8,074 bases of DNA, taken from assembly GCA_040003315.1 (NCBI GenBank), contig JBDUCU010000123.1, positions 1 to 8,074 of the forward strand. The letters are read 5' to 3'. Source of the DNA: JACCZX01 sp040003315. GTDB taxonomy: Bacteria > Pseudomonadota > Gammaproteobacteria > Burkholderiales > Burkholderiaceae_F. Shown here one piece after another: positions 1-7,167 of this stretch; position 1 is the first letter of the stretch, and each line of letters starts with the position of its first letter. Below the pieces are notes generated by a model. The model made no database searches. It saw only the letters and a list, made by a program, of their open reading frames with translations, and was not told the DNA's origin. The position numbers and the translations under genes were made by a program.

Positions 1-885
1 TTCACGTTCGTCGAGGCGTACATGGCGCGCGGCATGCACATCGACGACTTCGCGCAGAACCTGAGCTTCTTCTTCAGCAACGGCATGGACCCCGAATACA
101 CGGTGATGGGCCGCGTCGCGCGCCGCATCTGGGCCGTGAGTATGAGGGATAAATACGGCGCGAATGAAAGATCACAGAAGCTGAAGTACCACTGCCAGAC
201 CAGCGGCCGCTCGCTGCACGCGCAGGAGATTCAGTTCAACGACATCCGCACCACGTTGCAGGCGCTGATCGCCACCTACGACAACGCCAACAGCCTGCAC
301 ACCAACGCGTTCGACGAAGCGATCACCACGCCGACCGGAGAATCGGTGCGGCGCGCGGTGGCGATTCAGATGATCATCAACCGCGAGTGGGGACTGGCGA
401 AGAACGAGAACCCGAATCAAGGCAGCTTCATCGTCGACGAGCTGACCGAGCTGGTCGAAGAAGCGGTGCTGAAAGAGTTCGAAGCGATCAGCGAGCGCGG
501 CGGCGTGCTCGGCGCGATGGAGCTCGGCTACCAGCGCGGCAAGATCCAGGAAGAATCACTGCACTACGAACACCTGAAGCACACCGGCGAGTACCCGATC
601 ATCGGCGTCAACACCTTCCGCAACCCGAACGGCGATCACGTGCCCGATCACGTCGAGCTGCAGCGCTCAACCGAAGAAGAAAAGCAGAGTCAGCTAAAGC
701 GGCTACATGACTTTCAGCAGCGCAACGCGAAGCAGACGCCGGCGATGCTGCAACGGCTTCAGCGCACCGTGATCGACAACGGCAACGTGTTCGAAGTGCT
801 GATGGATGCGGTGCGCGTCTGTTCGCTCGGGCAGATCACGAATGCGCTGTTTGAGGTGGGTGGGCAGTATCGGCGGAATATGTAG
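1..885 (+). CDS. icmF: Fused isobutyryl-CoA mutase IcmF, C-terminal part (5' end outside window)
   Basis: The frame is open from base 1 to the TAG at 883-885, giving about 294 residues, so the gene starts upstream of the window. IcmF is a cytoplasmic coenzyme B12-dependent enzyme that interconverts isobutyryl-CoA and butyryl-CoA. It carries its own G-protein chaperone domain between the B12 domain and the mutase barrel; that part is not visible here. What is seen is the end of the mutase barrel and the C-terminal domain: HCQTSGRSLHAQE, the DIRTTLQAL and SLHTNAFDEAITTPT segments, GLAKNENPNQGSFI, GGVLGAMELGYQRGKIQEES, and the typical ending ALFEVGGQYRRNM. The Arg in QTSGRSL, where methylmalonyl-CoA mutases usually have Trp, favours IcmF over methylmalonyl-CoA mutase. 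The C-terminus is complete. No convincing terminator follows. Confidence 0.93.
   Translation, partial: FTFVEAYMARGMHIDDFAQNLSFFFSNGMDPEYTVMGRVARRIWAVSMRDKYGANERSQKLKYHCQTSGRSLHAQEIQFNDIRTTLQALIATYDNANSLHTNAFDEAITTPTGESVRRAVAIQMIINREWGLAKNENPNQGSFIVDELTELVEEAVLKEFEAISERGGVLGAMELGYQRGKIQEESLHYEHLKHTGEYPIIGVNTFRNPNGDHVPDHVELQRSTEEEKQSQLKRLHDFQQRNAKQTPAMLQRLQRTVIDNGNVFEVLMDAVRVCSLGQITNALFEVGGQYRRNM
376..433 (+). repeat. icmF segment with a diverged echo at 3666-3722
   Basis: This stretch of icmF, covering INREW and GLAKNENPNQGSFI, recurs at 3666-3722. By hand alignment 51 of 57 aligned bases match, with one single-base gap. Three of the six mismatches are synonymous third-position changes, so the echo looks like a piece of a homologous mutase gene rather than a very recent copy. 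Confidence 0.8.
502..528 (+). repeat. icmF segment with an exact 27-base copy at 6500-6526
   Basis: These 27 bases encode GVLGAMELG of IcmF and recur without a mismatch at 6500-6526, just upstream of the SelW-like gene. Similarity ends abruptly on both sides of the second copy. A match this long does not arise by chance in a window of this size. Confidence 0.85.
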
Positions 886-1060
886 GGATGCTCGCGCCTC
901 ACAGCGGTCAACGTTCTATCGTCGCGGTGCTATCGAAGAAATCTTCGGCTGCTGATTGGCGCGTTGGGACGGCCGGAGCATTGAGTGAGGCTACTTTCCT
1001 GTTCGGAGCGGTACCGAGTAATTAACGCAGCGGCGTGGCCTCCAGGGCCATCCTCACTGT

Positions 1061-1089
1061 TTGACAGCTCACCCCACCGCCAGTAGGCT
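1061..1089 (+). promoter_or_regulatory. Putative sigma70 promoter for the exported protein gene
   Basis: A perfect -35 box TTGACA (1061-1066) is followed after 17 bases by TAGGCT (1084-1089), which matches three of six positions of the -10 consensus including the outer T, A and T. The distance to the ATG at 1144 is reasonable. The spacing and the perfect -35 support it; the -10 box is poor. Confidence 0.4.
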
Positions 1090-1132
1090 TTTTGATTGAT
1101 AAGAACGTGGTCCTTTTTTCTGTCCCTGCCTC

Positions 1133-1138
1133 AGGAGG
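1133..1138 (+). promoter_or_regulatory. Strong ribosome binding site AGGAGG
   Basis: A full consensus Shine-Dalgarno sequence lies five bases before the ATG at 1144. It decides the start: the frame is also open from an ATG at 1096, but that would put 16 extra residues before an otherwise standard signal peptide. Confidence 0.85.
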
Positions 1139-1143
1139 TCATC

Positions 1144-1785
1144 ATGCAAAGGGTCGTCGCTTCGCTAAGCGCAGTGCTAATGCTCGCCGCCGTCACCGCG
1201 GTGGCGCAGGAAAAGACGAAGGATCCACCCAAGTCGAGCCACACGGGAATGGCAAAGGCGGGCGGTGCCAAATCCGACGCCGCAGTCATCGCGAAGGCGA
1301 CGAGTGCCGCGCCGGCGGACATCGGCCGCAACGCTGCGGTCATGGGCATGGGCGCCGACGGCAAGATGAAGGAATTGCGCGCCGGTAGCAATGGATGGAT
1401 GTGCATGCTCGATCTCGTCGGCGAGTCGATGTGCCTCGACAAGGAGTGGCAGGCCTGGGGCGACGCCTGGATGAACAAGAAGGACCCGCCCAAGCCGAAG
1501 TCGGTCGGCGTGGCCTACATGCTTAACGGCGATAAGGGGGCAAGCAACACCGATCCGTACGCGACGAAACCGACGGCTGACAACAAGTGGGTCGTGAGCG
1601 GACCGCACATCATGATTCTTCCGACGGATGCCAGTCAGCTTGACGCGTACCCAACGGACTGGACAAAGGGTGGCCCGTGGGTGATGTGGAAGGGAACGCC
1701 TTATGCTCACATCATGGTCCCAACTACGTCAATGGCTAAGTCGGCGTCTAAGGCGCCGGCCGCGAAGTCTGCCGATAAGAAATAG
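1144..1785 (+). CDS. Exported protein of unknown function (213 aa)
   Basis: No function is known to me. Residues 1-21 form a clear Sec signal peptide: Arg3, a hydrophobic stretch, then an AVA site before Gln22. The protein is therefore periplasmic or exported. Residues 22-60 are rich in Lys, Ala and Ser and probably disordered. The compact core (about 61-193) contains two cysteines, Cys87 in GWMCMLD and Cys97 in SMCLDKEW, which could form a disulphide. It also has the motifs NTDPYATKPT, SGPHIMILP and GGPWVMWKGTPYAHIMVP. I recall similar proteins annotated as hypothetical in many proteobacteria, with this GPHxM and PYAHxM pattern. The tail 196-213 is again Ala/Lys/Ser. There is no lipobox and no second membrane segment. 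It appears to be a single-gene transcription unit between a promoter-like sequence and a hairpin. Confidence 0.85.
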   Translation: MQRVVASLSAVLMLAAVTAVAQEKTKDPPKSSHTGMAKAGGAKSDAAVIAKATSAAPADIGRNAAVMGMGADGKMKELRAGSNGWMCMLDLVGESMCLDKEWQAWGDAWMNKKDPPKPKSVGVAYMLNGDKGASNTDPYATKPTADNKWVVSGPHIMILPTDASQLDAYPTDWTKGGPWVMWKGTPYAHIMVPTTSMAKSASKAPAAKSADKK

Positions 1786-1828
1786 GGTGGCCGTGCGTTG
1801 TAGTTTCTGCATGAACTCGCACTGCTGA

Positions 1829-1859
1829 TACGGCTGCGCCGTCGTTCGGCGCAGCCGTA
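1829..1859 (+). terminator. Hairpin after the exported protein gene, probable terminator
   Basis: A perfect 13-base-pair GC-rich stem (1829-1841 with 1847-1859) closes a five-base loop, TCGTT, and lies 43 bases past the stop codon. It is followed by CTGTTCT rather than a clean T run, so termination may be incomplete. The stem is symmetric and could act in either direction. Confidence 0.6.
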
Positions 1860-1900
1860 CTGTTCTAGCGAACAGCGGCTAACGTGTTCGTTTCCTAGGC

Positions 1901-1928
1901 TTGGCAATAGGCCATCGGGTCGCATAGC
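1901..1928 (+). promoter_or_regulatory. Weak promoter candidate before the transporter gene
   Basis: TTGGCA (1901-1906; five of six matches to the -35 consensus) is followed after 16 bases by CATAGC (1923-1928), a poor -10 match. It lies between the hairpin and the transporter start, where a promoter is expected, but nothing else supports it. Confidence 0.22.
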
Positions 1929-2013
1929 CACGTGCACCGAACGAGGCGGTCGACCTTACATCTACCGGCGAAGGTTCCGAGGGACGAGTCATTCGAGGGC
2001 CGACTACGGCGAA

Positions 2014-3552
2014 ATGACTGTTGCACAGAAATTAATTGCGCTTTTGCTCGGTGCATCGGCAGTCGCGGTAGCGTCCGCCGAGCCTTCGTTGCAGGTTGGT
2101 TCGAAGCGCTTCACCGAGTCCTACATCCTCGGCGAGATCATTCGGGGGACGGCACAGGGCGCGGAAACGACGGCCGCGCACCAGCGCGGAATGGGCAATA
2201 CCGCCATCCTGCTCAATGCGCTCGAAAGCCGCAGCATCGATGTCTATCCCGAATACACCGGCACGATCGCGCGCGAGATCCTCAAGCTGCCCGACGTGCC
2301 GCCACTGGCGGAACTGAATACGCGCCTGGCGCCGCGTGGATTGGCAGTGGCGGTGCCGCTGGGTTTTAACAACAGCTACGCGCTTGCGGTGCGCGCCCGC
2401 GATGCACGCGAAAAAGGCCTCGCGCGGATTTCGGACCTCAAGCAACACTCCGAGCTGCGACTCGGGCTTTCGCAAGAGTTTCTTGGCCGCGCTGATGGTT
2501 GGCCCAATCTGGAACGCGCTTACGGACTGCGCTTTCCACCGCCCAAGGGCCTCGACCACGGACTCGCCTACGAGGCAATCGCGGGCGGCCAGGTCGACGT
2601 GATCGACATCTACACGACCGACGCCAAGCTCGACAAGTATCAGTTGGTCGTGCTCGAAGACGACCTCGGCTTCTTTCCGCGATACGACGCGGTGTTGTTG
2701 CATCGCGCGGATGTGCCGGCGCGGTTTCCGAAGGCGTGGGCCGCGCTGGCGCGGCTCGAAGGAAGCCTCGACGACGCGGCGATGCGTCGGCTGAATGCCG
2801 CGGCCGAGCTTGAAGGCAAGGATATTGAGGCCATCGCATCGGGCTGGGTCGGCGCGCAGCTGGCGCAGGCTCAAGGCACGACGACCTCCACCCCGGACAC
2901 CACGATGCGAGCGACGCTGTGGCAGCGAGTGTTCGCGCCCGATTTGGGTCGGCTTACGCTCGAACACCTCGGACTCGTGTTCGCAGCGCTGGCGGCGAGT
3001 TGCGTGATCGGAATCCCGTTGGGGTTGCTGGCTGCGCGGCGGCGGCCGACCGCGCCGCTGGTATTCGGCGTAACCGGAATCATTCAGACGATTCCATCGC
3101 TGGCCCTGCTCGCATTTCTGATCCCGCTGACCGGACGCATCGGTATGGTGCCGGCGTTCATCGCGCTCACGCTGTATGCGCTGTTACCGATCGTGCGCAA
3201 CACTCAGGTCGGGCTTGCGCAGATACCGCGCGGGATGATTGAAGCGGCCAAGTCCCTCGGTCTTCGACCTCCGACCATCATGCGAGAGATTGAATTGCCA
3301 CTTGCTATGCCGACGTTGCTCGCCGGGATCAAGACCTCCGCCGTGGTCAATGTCGGGACCGCGACGATCGCCGCGTTCATCGGCGCCGGGGGGTTCGGCG
3401 AGCGCATTGTCACTGGGCTGGCGCTGAACGATCAGACGATGCTGTTGGCAGGTGCGATACCGGTCGCCGTGCTCGCGCTGGCGATACAGGGCGCATTCGA
3501 GCTGCTGGAGAAAAAGGTCGTTCCCGCCGGTCTGCAGATTCGATCCGATTGA
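2014..3552 (+). CDS. Osmoprotectant-type ABC importer, binding domain fused to permease
   Basis: This 512-residue protein would bind a quaternary-ammonium-like solute (glycine betaine, choline, carnitine or a relative) in the periplasm and pass it through the inner membrane. Residues 1-22 are a signal peptide ending ASA before Glu23. Residues 25-285 form the ProX/OpuAC/OsmF-type binding domain: VGSKRFTESYILGE (28-41), DVYPEYTGT (76-84), GFNNSYALAV (117-126), VDVIDIYTTD (194-203). Residues 315-500 are a ProW-type permease with several membrane helices and the ATPase-docking EAA loop (EAAKSLGL, 409-417). The order is binding domain first; well-known fused relatives such as OpuA and EgtU have the permease first. 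The ATPase gene usually next door is absent from the window. No good Shine-Dalgarno sequence precedes the ATG; the start is chosen from the signal peptide. Ergothioneine or another compound is possible as substrate, since the family is broad. Confidence 0.88.
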   Translation: MTVAQKLIALLLGASAVAVASAEPSLQVGSKRFTESYILGEIIRGTAQGAETTAAHQRGMGNTAILLNALESRSIDVYPEYTGTIAREILKLPDVPPLAELNTRLAPRGLAVAVPLGFNNSYALAVRARDAREKGLARISDLKQHSELRLGLSQEFLGRADGWPNLERAYGLRFPPPKGLDHGLAYEAIAGGQVDVIDIYTTDAKLDKYQLVVLEDDLGFFPRYDAVLLHRADVPARFPKAWAALARLEGSLDDAAMRRLNAAAELEGKDIEAIASGWVGAQLAQAQGTTTSTPDTTMRATLWQRVFAPDLGRLTLEHLGLVFAALAASCVIGIPLGLLAARRRPTAPLVFGVTGIIQTIPSLALLAFLIPLTGRIGMVPAFIALTLYALLPIVRNTQVGLAQIPRGMIEAAKSLGLRPPTIMREIELPLAMPTLLAGIKTSAVVNVGTATIAAFIGAGGFGERIVTGLALNDQTMLLAGAIPVAVLALAIQGAFELLEKKVVPAGLQIRSD

Positions 3553-3665
3553 GCCACGGCGAACCGTCATCGCTCGCTCGCAGAGCGCGTCGCGCTAGCA
3601 CTCGCCAGTCAAGCACAGCATAAGGCGCTTTAAGTGTGATGCCAGGGTGATGCAAGATCGGAAAA

Positions 3666-3722
3666 ATCAACCGCGCATGGGCCTGGCGAAAAACGAGAAC
3701 CCCAATCAGGGCAGCTTCATCG
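3666..3722 (+). pseudogene. Mutase gene scrap (icmF-like), frameshifted
   Basis: The DNA matches icmF 376-433 at 51 of 57 aligned bases with a one-base deletion near 3680. In the current frame it reads GLAKNENPNQGSFI (3680-3721), identical in protein sequence to IcmF, then switches at about 3722 to aldo/keto reductase sequence. No further mutase similarity was seen before 3666 apart from a weak resemblance at 3645-3665. Confidence 0.75.
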
Positions 3723-3942
3723 CTCAGCCGCAGGTCACGAGCGTGATCATCATCGGTGCGAAGCGGCCCGAGCAGCGGGCAGACAACATCGCCGCCACAA
3801 AGACCACTCTGAGCGCCGATGAGTTGAAGCAACTCGATGAAGTGAGCCGTTTGCCTTCCGAATATCTAGATGGATGTACGAGCGACAAGGCGAATACCGG
3901 CGCAAGCAGATCGGCGAGAGTCAGAGTGCGCGCGGCGCTTAA
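3722..3942 (+). pseudogene. Aldo/keto reductase, C-terminal remnant with frameshift
   Basis: From 3722 the sequence reads AQPQVTSVIIIGAKRPEQ, then ADNIAATKTTLSADELKQLD and EVSRLPSEY. This is the usual C-terminal cofactor-binding end of NADPH-dependent aldo/keto reductases. After SEY the frame breaks near 3866-3870. The next reading frame continues as WMYERQGEYRRKQIGESQ from 3871 and stops at TAA 3940-3942, which is the expected family ending. The shift fits loss of one base in a P-G-W stretch. Roughly the first four-fifths of the gene, with the barrel and catalytic tetrad, is missing. The current frame opens at GTG 3647 or ATG 3650 and runs through the mutase scrap, but a stable product is unlikely. 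It is not a copy of the reductase at the right edge of the window, whose C-terminus is different. Confidence 0.8.
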
Positions 3943-3952
3943 ACCTGTAGCT

Positions 3953-4055
3953 CTAAGCGTGCAACGCTTCGATCGCCGAGTTGGGATTCGACGCAGCGAT
4001 TTTCAGCAAGCGCGCGCAGGTCCCGTCGGTCGTGTGGGATGCCGCTGCCAGTTTT
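3953..4055 (-). pseudogene. Possible XRE-family regulator remnant, frameshifted
   Basis: On the minus strand one frame reads NWQRHPTRPTGPARA (about 4053 down to 4010). A neighbouring frame then continues LLKIAASNPNSAIEALHA to a TAG at 3955-3953. Joined, this resembles the C-terminal end of XRE/HigA-like regulators, which often have NWEQG, R-P-x-GPA-x-LL and a NP/EP-x-AIxAL ending. A one-base loss around 4008-4016 would explain the break. Upstream helix-turn-helix similarity is not convincing. This rests on motif memory alone, so it is tentative. Confidence 0.35.
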
Positions 4056-4121
4056 GACAGCATCAAGCGCCGCGCCGGGGTAATAGCCGATCACTCCGCC
4101 CCGGTCATCGGCCTCCTGCCG

Positions 4122-6380
<2,259 letters not shown>

Positions 6381-6408
6381 TTGGCCGATTTAAGGTTGGA
6401 ACGGAAGC

Positions 6409-6425
6409 GATAAGTTTCCGCTATC
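6409..6425. promoter_or_regulatory. GATA-N9-TATC dyad upstream of katG, possible OxyR half-site
   Basis: The dyad lies 29-45 bases upstream of the katG start and contains ATAA-N7-CTAT, close to one half of the OxyR pattern ATAG-N7-CTAT. The second half is not present at the expected spacing. katG is commonly OxyR-controlled, so the position is suggestive, but the match is incomplete. Confidence 0.22.
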
Positions 6426-6499
6426 ACCCCACGCTTAGTCCAGTCGGCTTTATCAATCGCGCAGATAGGAAAAAGCGAAATCCGCACCACGCCTGCAGT

Positions 6500-6526
6500 G
6501 GCGTGCTCGGCGCGATGGAGCTCGGC
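6500..6526 (+). repeat. Exact 27-base copy of icmF 502-528
   Basis: These bases encode GVLGAMELG in the + direction, but no mutase frame continues on either side; a TAG follows at 6530-6532. The segment sits in the spacer between katG and the SelW-like gene. It is the partner of the second mutase scrap on the other side of katG (3666-3722). Confidence 0.85.
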
Positions 6527-6558
6527 CTCTTAGTAAACTTGGTGCCTGTCGAAAATTC

Positions 6559-6574
6559 ACACGCATCGGCGTGT
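6559..6574 (+). other. Small hairpin in the leader of the SelW-like gene
   Basis: A perfect 6-base-pair stem, ACACGC with GCGTGT, closes the loop ATCG. It ends 13 bases before the ribosome binding site. No T run follows. It may be a leader structure, an operator-like dyad, or chance. Confidence 0.25.
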
Positions 6575-6587
6575 CAACCAGACTTTC

Positions 6588-6592
6588 GGAGG
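6588..6592 (+). promoter_or_regulatory. Ribosome binding site GGAGG of the SelW-like gene
   Basis: GGAGG lies five bases before the ATG at 6598. Such a strong, well-spaced site would be odd in front of a frame of only ten codons, which supports a longer real gene that reads through the TGA. Confidence 0.8.
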
Positions 6593-6597
6593 AAGAC

Positions 6598-6819
6598 ATG
6601 AACGTCTCTATTACTTATTGCGTGCGCTGAAACTACCTTCCACAGGCCTCCAGTCTGGGGGCCAAGCTATCAAGCGATCTGAAAATTGACGCTCAATTGA
6701 TTAAGGGCGACAACGGGGTTTTCAATGTCGTTGCGAATGGCAGCGTCATCTTTTCTAAAGATACGAGCGGACGTTTTCCCGAACATCAAGAAATCGTTGA
6801 TGCGCTCCGGCGGATTTAG
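6598..6819 (+). CDS. SelW-like (Rdx family) selenoprotein, TGA read as selenocysteine
   Basis: The frame from ATG 6598 to TAG 6817-6819 has 73 codons with one internal TGA (6628-6630, codon 11). Reading TGA as selenocysteine gives a full SelT/SelW/SelH-family protein. It has a first beta strand NVSITY, the redox motif C8-V-R-U11 followed by NYLPQASSLGAKL, then KGDNGVFNVVANG and VIFSKDTSGRFPEHQEIVDA. The last segments match the family pattern G-VF-V-DG-IFSK-TGRFP-E-I. Many bacterial relatives have CxxC here; eukaryotic SelW has CxxU. The protein should be a small cytoplasmic thioredoxin-like thiol/selenol oxidoreductase; its substrate is unknown. The reading frame stays open and family-like on both sides of the TGA, and a SECIS-like hairpin follows. 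The host would need selA, selB, selC and selD, which lie outside the window. A mutated Cys codon (TGC or TGT to TGA) or a sequencing error is the alternative. Confidence 0.87.
6628..6666 (+). promoter_or_regulatory. UGA codon with bacterial SECIS-like hairpin
   Basis: Downstream of the TGA, 6645-6651 (GGCCTCC) pairs with 6657-6663 (GGGGGCC) as a 7-base-pair stem with one G-U pair and the loop AGUCU. Outside a five-base bulge, CTT 6637-6639 pairs with AAG 6664-6666. The loop begins 21 bases after the TGA and has G as its second base. This fits the usual bacterial rule of a G among the first two loop bases and a spacing of about 16-37 bases. The loop also resembles AGGUCU of the E. coli fdhF element. 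It would bind SelB to direct selenocysteine insertion. Confidence 0.7.
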
Positions 6820-6829
6820 CACTAGCGGC

Positions 6830-7153
6830 TTCCGCGTTCAGCCAACGCCACACGGCCTGCGACACGTTGACGTGGCGAAGGCAGATGGTCGCTGGGACGC
6901 CGCCTACGCTCCGATTCGCAGCGCGACAGTGGCCACGGTGCCGGAAGATCTTCGCGCCGCTATTGAAGCAAACGCACGCGCACGGAAAACATTCAAGACC
7001 CTCGGCCGCCAAAACCTTTTCGCATTGGCGTTTCGAACCAACAACATGAAGACTCCGGCTGGAAGAGTCAGAAAGATCGAGGCGTTGGTGTCGATGCTCG
7101 CGCGGGGCGAAACGATCGTGCCAGAAGCCAAGTTGAAGCGATCGCGCTCCTAG
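6830..7153 (+). pseudogene. YdeI/OmdA-family protein, N-terminally truncated
   Basis: Recognisable family sequence starts near RVQPTPHGL (about 6833) and runs through VDVAKADGRWDAAYAP, ATVPEDLRAAIEAN, FKTLGRQNLFALAFRT and KTPAGRVRKIEALVSMLARG to TAG 7151-7153. This is the C-terminal part of the YdeI/OmpD-associated (OmdA) family, linked in the literature to antimicrobial peptide resistance. The normal N-terminal part, about 90-100 residues, is absent. The frame is open back to 6725, but that part overlaps the SelW-like gene in another frame and has no family similarity. An ATG at 6800, overlapping the end of the SelW-like gene, could give a 117-residue product, though no clear ribosome binding site precedes it. 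A translated short form cannot be excluded. Confidence 0.7.
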
Positions 7154-7167
7154 CGAAGTCTCGCTAG
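7150..7167. terminator. Dyad spanning both convergent stop codons
   Basis: CTAGCGA (7150-7156) pairs perfectly with TCGCTAG (7161-7167) around the loop AGTC. The stem includes the TAG of the OmdA remnant and the TAG of the minus-strand aldo/keto reductase gene. There is no T run, so a shared terminator is only possible. Confidence 0.3.

Noticed and set aside
1035..1051. Hairpin TGGCC/GGCCA as icmF terminator
   Set aside because: The stem is only five pairs, has no T run and lies 150 bases past the icmF stop.
2032..2967. A 311-codon minus-strand frame opposite the transporter gene
   Set aside because: It is an Arg-rich antisense shadow of a clearly recognised gene, with no motif or ribosome binding site.
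6452..6464. ATCAATCGCGCA as a further icmF echo
   Set aside because: Only 11 of 12 bases match the start of the scrap at 3666 and the similarity does not continue, so chance cannot be excluded.
6628..6630. TGA as a true stop, making a ten-codon peptide
   Set aside because: A strong ribosome binding site, family-level similarity on both sides of the TGA, its exact placement in the CxxU motif and the hairpin after it all favour recoding. It remains the main alternative if the host lacks Sec machinery.
6725..6830. N-terminal part of the open frame leading into the OmdA remnant
   Set aside because: It overlaps the SelW-like gene in another frame and shows no similarity to the OmdA family; the real similarity begins near 6833.
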